Shown: piece after piece, positions 25,351-33,299 of the stretch
How the letters are laid out: every line of letters begins with the position of its first letter
How positions within the stretch are numbered: position 1 is the first letter of the stretch
Assembly: GCA_002716385.1 (NCBI GenBank)
Contig: PBAX01000001.1
Span: forward strand, 1 to 64,000
Source of the DNA: Phycisphaerae bacterium
GTDB taxonomy: Bacteria; Planctomycetota; Phycisphaerae; Phycisphaerales; SM1A02
Reading direction: 5' to 3'
Length of the DNA stretch: 64,000 nt
Program-made: the position numbers and the translations under genes
Notes under the pieces: model-generated
Seen by the model: the letters and a program-made list of their open reading frames with translations, nothing else
Databases searched by the model: none
Told to the model about the DNA's origin: nothing

Positions 25351-26088
25351 ATGCCGCTCATCAAGGCCAATGAAACAATCGATCTGTCATCACAGGTGCA
25401 CTCCTCCGATCAGGTGGAGGCGAGCGCCCAATCGATAGTCGATCGTGCCAGAAACGATGCAAATCGAATCATCGGGGCGGCCCTGGAGAGTGTCCAGAAT
25501 GAAGTTGCCGAGATTCGTGAGAAGGCTCGACTCGCCGGACTCGAGGCTGGTCATGCGCTCGGCTATCAGCAGGGACTCGAGGAAGGGAGAGCAGCGGCTG
25601 AAGAAGCCATGTCTGCAGAATTGCAGTCACTTTGTAAGACCTGGTTCGATCTGATCGATGAATGGCAACAGGCCGAGAAGGAGAGGCGTGATGTCGCTGC
25701 TGTCCAGGTCATGCAGTTGTCTCTGGCCTTCGCAGAACGCATCATCCATCGGCAGGTCGAGCACGATTCGGACGTCGTCATCGACCAGTTGCGACATGCG
25801 CTGGACCTTGCCCAGTCACCTTCGGATCTTGAAATAGTCGTTTCTGAATCCGATCGTGAACGTGTTCATCAGGCTTTGCCAGGTCTGCTCGAGAAGTTCG
25901 ACAGCGCTGGATATGTGACAATCCAGACATCCGAAACGATGTCGTCGGGCGGCTGTCTGCTGCGGATGCGTGGGGGGGAGATCGACTCATCCATCGAGAT
26001 CCAGCTTGAACGTCTGGTGGCCGTCATGATTCCGGAGGTCGCAAGCGAGCATCCGATATCGGTTCGGATCGAGGATGAAGCCGCATGA
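25351..26088 (+). CDS. fliH: Flagellar assembly protein FliH
   Basis: FliH is the dimeric stator-like regulator of the FliI export ATPase. The 245-residue product has a long helical N-terminal half with small-residue and charged repeats (about residues 25-100, including AGLEAGHALGYQQGLEEGRAAAEEA). The C-terminal half resembles F1 delta/V1 E subunits (AFAERIIHRQVEHDSDVVIDQLRHAL and SGGCLLRMRGGEIDSSIEIQLERL). It lies between fliG and fliI and overlaps fliI by four bases. Confidence 0.9.
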   Translation: MPLIKANETIDLSSQVHSSDQVEASAQSIVDRARNDANRIIGAALESVQNEVAEIREKARLAGLEAGHALGYQQGLEEGRAAAEEAMSAELQSLCKTWFDLIDEWQQAEKERRDVAAVQVMQLSLAFAERIIHRQVEHDSDVVIDQLRHALDLAQSPSDLEIVVSESDRERVHQALPGLLEKFDSAGYVTIQTSETMSSGGCLLRMRGGEIDSSIEIQLERLVAVMIPEVASEHPISVRIEDEAA

Positions 26089-27482
26089 CGCGTCTTGCCG
26101 ATGCAATCGATGTGCTCCCTGCGCTGCAGACACGAAAGATAAGTGGATCAGTAAAGGCCATTCAGGGACTTGCCATTCATGCGACGCATCTTCCGCTGTC
26201 AGTCGGATCAGCGGTCTCGGTCGATGTGGATGGAACCGGGGAGTCCTGCCGACAGGGGGAAGTGATCGGATTTCACGGGCATGAACATGTCGTGATGCTG
26301 TATGGCGATCTCGACGGTATCCAACCGGGCTGTCCTATACGAGGTCTTCAGAGCTCAGGAAGACTGGTTTCGCTGGGATCAGGCCTTCTGGGACGAGTGA
26401 TCGACGGACTTGGAAGACCGCTCGATGGTCGAGGTCCGATCCGATCAGAGAGCATGCGGCCGCTGGTCGGTTCCGGCATCGAGCCCTTGTCTCGTTCGCC
26501 GGTGAAGATTCCATTTCCAACGGGTGTGAGAGTCATTGATTCCATGGCGACACTTGGTCACGGACAGAGAATGGGCATCTTCTCGCGGCCAGGTGTAGGG
26601 AAGTCTACTTTGCTCGCGTCCATTGCTCGACATTCCGCAAGTGATGTGAATGTGATCGCCCTGATTGGGGAGCGTGGTCGCGAAGTTCAGGAATTCATCC
26701 ATGACTGCCTCGGACCGGAAGGTCTGGCAAAGTCCGTGGTGGTGGTGGCGACCAGTAACGAATCGCCTCTGCTTCGTGTCAGAGCATCTCTTCTGGCGAC
26801 GGCGATTGCCGAATACTTTCGGGATCTGGATGAGGGTAATCATGTGTTGCTGGCGATGGATTCCCTCACACGATTTGCTCAGGCCCAGAGGCAGATCGGT
26901 CTGGCCAGTGGCGAAAGCCCCGCGATGCGAGGGTATCCGCCATCTGTTTTCTCCATGCTTCCGATTCTGGTCGAGCGAGCAGGGGCTGTGAGTGAACGTG
27001 CCTCGATCACGGGTCTATACACGGTTCTTGTCGAAGGTGATGACATGGCGGAGCCCGTTTCGGACGCTGCCCAGAGCGTGTTGGATGGCCATCTTGTTCT
27101 ATGTCCGAGACTGGCATCGAAAGGTTGCTATCCGGCGGTTGACTGCCTCCAGAGCATTTCACGAGTGGCTGAACGGTTGAGTGATGAAAACCATCGTGCC
27201 GGCAGATCCGAACTGAAGAAGCTGCTGGCCGCGTTGGACGATGCCGAGGAACTTCTCGCCATCGGAGCCTATGTGAAGGGCAACGATCCTGTTACGGATA
27301 CCGCGATTGAGATACGGGAGCAGATCTCCGGTTTCCTGCAGCAGCCATCCGATGAATCCTGTGGTTTCCCCGAGACCTGTCGGGGGCTCGTGAAGTTGGC
27401 GACGGACGCCATTCGAATGCGACAACGATTCGTGACCGGAAAGAACGCAGTCGCAAGAACCGGAGGCTCCTCTGGATCATGA
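26085..27482 (+). CDS. fliI: Flagellum-specific ATPase FliI
   Basis: FliI energises substrate unfolding for the flagellar type III export gate. The 465-residue product shows the F1-beta-like core. Visible parts are LGRVIDGLGRPLDGRGP, the P-loop RPGVGKSTLLA, ALIGERGREVQEF, the Walker B region VLLAMDSLTRFAQAQRQIGLASGE and the RGYPPSVFSMLPILVERAG segment typical of export ATPases. The C-terminal helical domain ends with RMRQRFVTGKNAVA. It has ATGA overlaps with fliH and fliJ, so the three are coupled. Confidence 0.96.
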   Translation: MTRLADAIDVLPALQTRKISGSVKAIQGLAIHATHLPLSVGSAVSVDVDGTGESCRQGEVIGFHGHEHVVMLYGDLDGIQPGCPIRGLQSSGRLVSLGSGLLGRVIDGLGRPLDGRGPIRSESMRPLVGSGIEPLSRSPVKIPFPTGVRVIDSMATLGHGQRMGIFSRPGVGKSTLLASIARHSASDVNVIALIGERGREVQEFIHDCLGPEGLAKSVVVVATSNESPLLRVRASLLATAIAEYFRDLDEGNHVLLAMDSLTRFAQAQRQIGLASGESPAMRGYPPSVFSMLPILVERAGAVSERASITGLYTVLVEGDDMAEPVSDAAQSVLDGHLVLCPRLASKGCYPAVDCLQSISRVAERLSDENHRAGRSELKKLLAALDDAEELLAIGAYVKGNDPVTDTAIEIREQISGFLQQPSDESCGFPETCRGLVKLATDAIRMRQRFVTGKNAVARTGGSSGS

Positions 27483-27925
27483 GCAGCCGAAGATTCAAAT
27501 TCCGACTTCAGCGTGTTCTCGATGTTCGCAAGCGAGTGGAACTGGCGGCTCGACAGGAGTTGTCGATTCTCAACAGGGAGAAAAACCTGCTTGAGGAGAA
27601 GCTGCGTGATGCGGAAAGAAGACGGATCGAATCACTGCATCTGCATAGATCCGGGATGGTTGGCAAGCTTGAGATAGACATGCTTCGAATGCATGCTTCG
27701 ATAAGTCGTCAGGAAGCAGGGCACGCTCATTCACTGATTCTGAAAAGAGCGGCACTTGAGCCCCGCATCGAATCGGCTCTTCGGTTGCTGTTGAAGGCGA
27801 GTTCCGAACGAAAAGGTCTGGAGTCCCTGCATGATCAGGCCTATGAGGATTGGAAGCGAGGGTGTCGTCGAGCTGAGCGTCGAGATGAGTTGGAACTCAG
27901 CATGATTGGGAATATCGAGAAATGA
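27479..27925 (+). CDS. fliJ: Flagellar export protein FliJ
   Basis: FliJ is the short coiled-coil central stalk of the FliI ring and an escort for export chaperones. The 148-residue product begins with FKFRLQRVLDVRKRVELAARQELS, the usual FliJ opening, and is helical throughout, ending RRAERRDELELSMIGNIEK. It is flanked by four-base overlaps with fliI and with the next gene. Identity rests on the opening motif, helical nature and position. Confidence 0.88.
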   Translation: MSSRRFKFRLQRVLDVRKRVELAARQELSILNREKNLLEEKLRDAERRRIESLHLHRSGMVGKLEIDMLRMHASISRQEAGHAHSLILKRAALEPRIESALRLLLKASSERKGLESLHDQAYEDWKRGCRRAERRDELELSMIGNIEK

Positions 27926-28638
27926 AAAAAGCCTGGTACATCGCATCAACGACGTCATTCCTCATTCTTCTGGCTGGTGGGATGATCATCATTTGGTGGT
28001 GGTCGAACGGTCGCCTTGATTCGGATCGAGTGTCATCCATGTACTCGATACTCATGAGTGCGGACCCCATTGCGGATGAAGTGGAGAATGCTCGGCCGCT
28101 GACTGAAGAGAGCGGAGTTCTCGGCAGCAGTTCCAGGCGGCTCGTCATGCGAGGAGATGAGACCAGACGACTGGCGGTCGACTATCAGGTCCTCCAGCAT
28201 CAGGCGACGGCTCGCCAGAGTCAGATCGACATGGCACTCAAGTCGCTGGCAGAAGCCAGAGAGGCATTGGCGGTGGAGCGTGCCGCATTCGAGATGGCGA
28301 AGGAGACTGCTCAGGCACCGGTTGCCGGCAGGGATCCCGATACGCAGTTCCATCGATCGATCGATCTCATCGAGGCGGCACAGCCCGCGCAGGCGAAAAT
28401 CTGGATCCTGAGCATGACAGAGCAGGGGCGTTTCGAGGATGCGGTTGCCGCCTTGGATGCCATGCAGCCGCGATCGGCAAGTCGAATTCTCCGGGAATTC
28501 CAATCTGCGGCTGAAATGGAACTGGCAGGGAAGTTGCTGGAAGCCCTTGGGCGATATGGGACCGATTCATGGCCCATTCCCTCGAAGGAGCTTTCCGAAG
28601 GTGTTTCCCGCGGCAAACAATCCAGTCCTACCCGCTGA
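27922..28638 (+). CDS. MotE-like membrane-anchored coiled-coil protein
   Basis: The 238-residue product has one N-terminal membrane helix (about residues 8-27) and a periplasmic coiled coil (about 75-135). A C-terminal helical domain resembles the MgtE N-domain (AKIWILSMTEQGRFEDAVAALDAMQPRSASRILREF). This layout is that of MotE/FlgP-linked motility chaperones encoded beside fliJ in many bacteria; in some they stabilise MotC or the stator. It overlaps fliJ by ATGA and fliK by about 38 bases. The family call is good; the exact role is inferred. Confidence 0.75.
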   Translation: MKKAWYIASTTSFLILLAGGMIIIWWWSNGRLDSDRVSSMYSILMSADPIADEVENARPLTEESGVLGSSSRRLVMRGDETRRLAVDYQVLQHQATARQSQIDMALKSLAEAREALAVERAAFEMAKETAQAPVAGRDPDTQFHRSIDLIEAAQPAQAKIWILSMTEQGRFEDAVAALDAMQPRSASRILREFQSAAEMELAGKLLEALGRYGTDSWPIPSKELSEGVSRGKQSSPTR

Positions 28639-29680
28639 GGCAAGCTGGACATCGACAGCCTTTTCCAACCTCTCAACCGGGGTCGGTGGCCTCTATGACC
28701 CTGCATTGGGTTCACAGCACGCATCGGGGGATGTGACGGAAGGCCCCACCTTGTCCCAGTCGATAGCCGAGCAGGTTGAGGACCAGTTGGATGAGGATTC
28801 ACAGCTGAAGGCGCAGGATTCGCGTGAAATCGAGCAGGAAGATGCGCAAGAACGGCGCTTGGAGGAGAGTCTGAATGAGGTGTCTGACGCCAGATGGGGC
28901 TCGCAATCTAGTGAAACCGGCAAACTTTCCCGAGACTCCAATTCCACAGTTCGTTTACCGCTGAGGGCCATGGGGCGTGTTCATGGGCAGGCTTCTTCTC
29001 TACGGGCACAAGCCTCAGCAGTTGAAGCGTTGCCATCTAAGCCGCTCTCCAATGTTGATGTCAAATCCACACAGTCGTCCCAGCTCATTGCTCAGCCAGT
29101 CTTGAGAGGTGTACCGGCTGCGGTGCTCCGAGCGATCGAGGTCGAAGCAAACATCGAGTCGGGTGGCCGGAATATGAGTTTGCTTAGATCCGGGCAGAAC
29201 ACGAGAGGCCACGCACCCGCTGCCATCAAGACAATGGCGGAGGCGGAAGCCCGGACATTGCAGGGGATGACGACCTTGATGGCTCAGCGAGGAGGCAGGA
29301 TGCGGGTTCAACTCAATCCTCTCCAGCTTGGTTCAGTCACGATTGATGTGAAGGTAGATGGAAATCGTGTCGAAGCATCGATCGAGGCCGCGACCAAGGC
29401 GGCTGTGAAGGTGCTGGAGGCTTCGACCTCGAGGTTGCGGTTGTCGCTCGAGTCACAGGGGTACAACCTGGATCGACTTGAGATCAAGCATGAGCAACAG
29501 CCGTCGGGTGCGACGGAGAATTCACGGTCTGAGGATGAGCCCCGGGATTCTCGTTCCGACAAGTCCGACTCGGATGGAAGAAGTCGCCGCAATCGAACGT
29601 CGGTGGGACAGCACGCCACGAATGGCTTCGAAGAGGAATTCAACTTGACTGAACAGGCTGCTCAGGAGACCGATCGATGA
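28601..29680 (+). CDS. fliK: Flagellar hook-length control protein FliK
   Basis: FliK measures the hook and switches export specificity. I chose GTG 28601 because GGAG lies at 28587-28590; the longer open frame upstream overlaps the MotE-like gene with no typical sequence. The 359-residue product has a low-complexity N-terminal part. The Flg_hook domain near residues 235-300 has MRVQLNPLQLGSVTIDVKVDGNRVEASIEA and LEASTSRLRLSLESQGYNLDRLEI. A charged Ser/Arg/Asp tail ends it, and it overlaps flgD by ATGA. Confidence 0.9.
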   Translation: MFPAANNPVLPAEASWTSTAFSNLSTGVGGLYDPALGSQHASGDVTEGPTLSQSIAEQVEDQLDEDSQLKAQDSREIEQEDAQERRLEESLNEVSDARWGSQSSETGKLSRDSNSTVRLPLRAMGRVHGQASSLRAQASAVEALPSKPLSNVDVKSTQSSQLIAQPVLRGVPAAVLRAIEVEANIESGGRNMSLLRSGQNTRGHAPAAIKTMAEAEARTLQGMTTLMAQRGGRMRVQLNPLQLGSVTIDVKVDGNRVEASIEAATKAAVKVLEASTSRLRLSLESQGYNLDRLEIKHEQQPSGATENSRSEDEPRDSRSDKSDSDGRSRRNRTSVGQHATNGFEEEFNLTEQAAQETDR

Positions 29681-30255
29681 GTCAGATTAATGCGCCGGAT
29701 CTCTTCGGTTCCGTGGAGAGGACCACTTCCAGTGGCTTCGCTTCGATGAGTTCCGAGGACTTCATCAAGATCATGTTCACCGAGCTGACGAATCAGGACC
29801 CTCTGGCTCCAACGGATTCGGCAGCGCTTCTTGATCAGATGAATTCGATCAGATCCATCGAGTCCGACATGCAGATGGTCGAGAACATGCAGTCCCTCGT
29901 GTTCGAGAATCAACTCGCTTCGGCCAGCGGGCTGATCGGCCGCTTCGTCGGTGGTCTTGATTGGAGTGGTGTACGCATCGGAGGGATCGTTTCGGCTGTC
30001 GTGCGACAGGGCGACGAGATTGCGCTCGAACTCGATAGCGGGGCCTTCCTGCCCATATCCGGAGTCGAGACGATCATCACGCAGGACGTGCTCGATTCAA
30101 TCGATCCCAATGCTCCGACGGGCGATTCCGATTCGAATGAGGAATCCGAGGGTGCGGACGGTTCGGATGATGAGGGCGGTTCAGAGAATGAAGATGGTGG
30201 TTCCGACAACGAAGGTGACGGTTCTGAGAACGAGGACGACGGCGCTGGTCTTTAG
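29677..30255 (+). CDS. flgD: Hook capping protein FlgD with an acidic repeat tail
   Basis: FlgD caps the growing hook and guides FlgE assembly. The 192-residue product has the family N-terminal part SSEDFIKIMFTELTNQDPLAPTDSAALLDQMNSIRSIES. A central beta region follows (GRFVGGLDWSGVRIGGIVSAVVRQGDEIALELDSG). The usual FLN/tudor C-terminal domains are short or missing. In their place the last 50 residues are an Asp/Glu/Gly/Ser/Asn low-complexity tail with repeated GSENEDG-like units. It lies between fliK and flgE. Confidence 0.9.
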   Translation: MSQINAPDLFGSVERTTSSGFASMSSEDFIKIMFTELTNQDPLAPTDSAALLDQMNSIRSIESDMQMVENMQSLVFENQLASASGLIGRFVGGLDWSGVRIGGIVSAVVRQGDEIALELDSGAFLPISGVETIITQDVLDSIDPNAPTGDSDSNEESEGADGSDDEGGSENEDGGSDNEGDGSENEDDGAGL

Positions 30256-30267
30256 TTTTCATTTGGG

Positions 30268-30293
30268 ATCATCGCTTCGATGATTCGAGGAGG
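30268..30293 (+). promoter_or_regulatory. Hairpin and strong ribosome-binding site before flgE
   Basis: ATCATCG at 30268-30274 pairs with CGATGAT at 30278-30284 around CTT. It is followed at once by GAGGAGG at 30287-30293, the strongest Shine-Dalgarno sequence I saw in the flagellar run, five bases before the flgE ATG. The arrangement may raise hook protein yield or protect a processed mRNA end; that role is inferred. Confidence 0.5.
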
Positions 30294-30298
30294 CTTTC

Positions 30299-32131
30299 AT
30301 GGGTTCATCAAATGCATTGTTTACAGGTCTGACTGGTCTTCTGAGCAATCAGCAGCGACTGGATGTCATTGGTAACAACATCGCAAATGTGGGAACTACG
30401 GCCTTTAAGTCCAGTCGCATGCTCTTCTCGACGCTGTATGCACAGACGAGTTCTGCTGGTTCCGCGCCGGGCCTTTCGGGGGGAACGAATCCAACACAGA
30501 TCGGGCACGGTGCCATGATTGCCGGTACCCAGCGGAACTTCGCTGGTGGCGCCATCACGGCCACCGGTATCGCGACCGACATGGCCATCGACGGCGATGG
30601 CTTCTTCATTGCCCAGATGAATGGTGAGACGCTCTATACGCGTGATGGAACATTCCAGCTCGATGAGAACCGGCGTCTTGTCACCGAGCAGGGGGCCTAT
30701 GTGATGGGTTGGGGAGTCGATGATCAGTGGAACATAATGGGTGGACAGTTGCAGTCTCTGGAGATTCCGCTTGGTTCATTGACCGTTGCCGAGGCGACCA
30801 GAACCGTCTATCTGGATGGCGCGCTCGATGCGACCGGGGACATCGCCACAACTGGTTCCGTCCATCGATCCGGCGTGATGTACACAGATGCGGACATGAC
30901 TTCGCCACTGCCATGGACCTGGGATGAGGATAATCCCGATCTGGCGGGTGGGGGCCAGCCCGATCTGACGGTGGCTGGAAACAATCTGTATGTCGATGAC
31001 GGCGATGGTGCACCACTGCTGGCAATCGAAGGCGGCGCCCAGGCCATGATCACGATCGACGGTGTGGAGAAGAACGGGCAAACCATCGGGACCCATACAT
31101 TCCTGTTTGGATCGGAAGCCGAGGCGGCGGCCGCCGGCGCTGATGGATGGGGTTCCACGATGGCGGACTTCACGGGATGGCTGACCACTGCGATGGGGCT
31201 GACCAATGAGGACATCGCCGGCCAGACGCTGGGCGGTCGAGTGGAAATCGACAACACTGGTGCCCTGCTGATCATGGGCAATGAGGGAACGGTCCAAGAT
31301 CTGGACCTGTCCAGTGGCGACATGTCCATCAGCTATCAGGGCGTGGCGGAAGGAGATCCCGTGGCCGGGGATCCACTGACGAATCCGTTCACGTTCACCT
31401 CGGAGCAGTCGGCGAATGGAGAAGCCGTCAGAACATCCTTCGTTGCCTACGACTCCCTTGGCGAGACGATCACGGTCCATGTCTCGATGGTTCTTCAGGA
31501 GAACCTGGGAAATGGGGGGACTGAATGGACATTCCTCGCGGAATCCCCCGATGCGACCGGTCTGGATCGAATCGTCGGTAGCGGGACGCTCGTCTTCGAT
31601 TCCTCGGGCTCCTTCGTGTCGGCTTCCAGCACCACGCTCACCATTCCTCTTGATAACGGCGCTGATTCGCCGCTGGTTCTGGATCTGGATTTTGATGAAG
31701 GTGTCGATGGGGTGACAGCACTCGCGGATGCCAACAGCAGTCTGGCAGCCATATCGCAGGATGGTTTCCCCGGTGGGGAACTCGTTTCATTCTCGGTTGG
31801 TGATGACGGGACCATTCTGGGGGCATTCACGAATGGCGTAACGAGAAAACTCGGGCAGGTGGCGTTGGCCATCTTCAGCAATCCGGGGGGGCTGGAGGAT
31901 GTCGGCGATAACTTCTATCGAGTTGGTCCGAATTCGGGTGATCCCAGAATCGCGGATCCCACTACGCTTGGTGCCGGTCGCATCGTCAGTGGTGCACTGG
32001 AGATGTCGAATGTGGACCTTTCTCAGGAATTCATCAACATGATTCTGGCATCAACCGGATATCAGGCGTCCAGCCGGGTCATCAACGCCTCCAACGAGAT
32101 GCTCGATCAGTTGATGTTGATGGCTCGCTAG
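30299..32131 (+). CDS. flgE: Flagellar hook protein FlgE
   Basis: FlgE polymerises to the hook. The 610-residue product is longer than the about 400 residues of enteric FlgE, the extra lying in the surface-exposed middle domains. The N-terminal rod-family motif is QRLDVIGNNIANVGTTAFKSSR, followed by GFFIAQMNGETLYTRDGTFQLDENRRLVTEQGAYVMGW. The C terminus has the paired helix GALEMSNVDLSQEFINMILASTGYQASSRVINASNEMLDQL. It is the last gene of the flagellar run and overlaps the convergent DegT-like gene by four bases. Confidence 0.95.
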   Translation: MGSSNALFTGLTGLLSNQQRLDVIGNNIANVGTTAFKSSRMLFSTLYAQTSSAGSAPGLSGGTNPTQIGHGAMIAGTQRNFAGGAITATGIATDMAIDGDGFFIAQMNGETLYTRDGTFQLDENRRLVTEQGAYVMGWGVDDQWNIMGGQLQSLEIPLGSLTVAEATRTVYLDGALDATGDIATTGSVHRSGVMYTDADMTSPLPWTWDEDNPDLAGGGQPDLTVAGNNLYVDDGDGAPLLAIEGGAQAMITIDGVEKNGQTIGTHTFLFGSEAEAAAAGADGWGSTMADFTGWLTTAMGLTNEDIAGQTLGGRVEIDNTGALLIMGNEGTVQDLDLSSGDMSISYQGVAEGDPVAGDPLTNPFTFTSEQSANGEAVRTSFVAYDSLGETITVHVSMVLQENLGNGGTEWTFLAESPDATGLDRIVGSGTLVFDSSGSFVSASSTTLTIPLDNGADSPLVLDLDFDEGVDGVTALADANSSLAAISQDGFPGGELVSFSVGDDGTILGAFTNGVTRKLGQVALAIFSNPGGLEDVGDNFYRVGPNSGDPRIADPTTLGAGRIVSGALEMSNVDLSQEFINMILASTGYQASSRVINASNEMLDQLMLMAR

Positions 32132-33273
32132 CTGCGACGGAAAGTCGTTCGTTGCATCATCAGCTCGAGTGTCTGGGTGACCAGTCCGACATCGCGGTCA
32201 GTGAGTCCGCCATACATCGGAAGCGCTATCGTTCTCTGTGAGACGAATTCCGCCACCGGGCACTGGCCCTGCTCGTCCTTCTGGTCGAACCTTGCTGAGA
32301 TCTGAGGAAGCAGTGGTGGCGGTGTCCATGGCGCGGCGACTCCGATGTCATGTCTGTCCATGCCATCAAGGATCTCATCCCGATCGTCGCTGCCGTAGGC
32401 GTCGTCGAGTCGCACGACGAATGCCGGCCAGCCAAGCGAGGTGCCTGGGTCCACAGTGGGAATCACGAGGTCGCTGGTGCCGGCCAGTCTCTGGGTGTAG
32501 CTTGAAGCTGCTGATGCTCTGGCTGAGCGGATTTCATCGAGATGTCGCATCTGCGAAAGGGCTACAGCGGCCTGCATATCCGTCAAGCCGGACGTACGGC
32601 CAACCGGGCCGGGATGATCGTCCTGATTGCGGGAACACTCAAGGGATATGCCCTTCTGGAGCTGACGACATCTTTCCGCCAGATGGAGATTGGATGTTGT
32701 GATCCCACCTCCTTCACCGCAACCGATGACCGAACCTTCACCAAGATCGATGATGCTTGCCCAACCGAAGGAACCGGCATGCCGACCGTCAACCGTGGCA
32801 CCCAGTCCGCCGGACACGTCTTCGATCAGAGGGATCTCCAGCTGGCCACACAACGATGCGATCTGCGGCAGGCCGGCGGGATTTCCGAAGACGCTGGTGG
32901 CGATGACGGCTCGAGTATTCGTCGAAATCCGCGACTGGACGGCATCGGGGGAGATGTTCAATGTTCGTGGATGGCAATCGGCATAGACGGGTCTGGCGCC
33001 CGTCGAAAGAACGGCGTTCGTCATGGTGTTCGAGGCAAAGGCGGGCAGAATGACTTCATGTCCCTCATGGATGTCCATCGCCATCAGCAAGAGTGAGGCG
33101 GCATCCGTGTAGGTCGCGAAGACGGCGCCCTCCGATTGCTTCGTCTGTCTGGCGAGCGCAATGGAAAGTTCTTCCGTACGTTCTCCATGCATCATGTTCC
33201 CGTTGCGAAGTTCCTGCACAAGATCCTGCAACTCCCGTTCGGGTAGATCATGTTGGAAGAGCGGTATGTTCAT
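32128..33273 (-). CDS. DegT/DnrJ/EryC1/StrS-fold protein lacking the PLP lysine
   Basis: This family usually holds PLP-dependent sugar aminotransferases. The 381-residue product aligns along its length: AFASNTMTNAVLSTGARPVYADCHPRTLNISPDAV, the PLP-aspartate segment PLIEDVSGGLGA, GSFGWAS, GEGGGITTS and SGLTDMQAAVALSQMRHLDEIRSAR. In canonical members the PLP Lys lies six residues before the E of GEGG. Here that position is Ser (DLGEGSVIGCGEGG), and the segment aligns without gaps. The DAAQ/H position reads DVSG. Ordinary transamination is thus doubtful. It may have lost catalysis or use PLP without a Schiff base. Confidence 0.82.
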   Translation of the reverse strand: MNIPLFQHDLPERELQDLVQELRNGNMMHGERTEELSIALARQTKQSEGAVFATYTDAASLLLMAMDIHEGHEVILPAFASNTMTNAVLSTGARPVYADCHPRTLNISPDAVQSRISTNTRAVIATSVFGNPAGLPQIASLCGQLEIPLIEDVSGGLGATVDGRHAGSFGWASIIDLGEGSVIGCGEGGGITTSNLHLAERCRQLQKGISLECSRNQDDHPGPVGRTSGLTDMQAAVALSQMRHLDEIRSARASAASSYTQRLAGTSDLVIPTVDPGTSLGWPAFVVRLDDAYGSDDRDEILDGMDRHDIGVAAPWTPPPLLPQISARFDQKDEQGQCPVAEFVSQRTIALPMYGGLTDRDVGLVTQTLELMMQRTTFRRS

Positions 33274-33299
33274 GTCGTTGAGGATCCGGAGATTCTGGA

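Noticed and set aside
28439-28600. Upstream extension of fliK
   Set aside because: It is antisense-like sequence in a second frame of the MotE-like gene; GTG 28601 has a GGAG site at the right distance.
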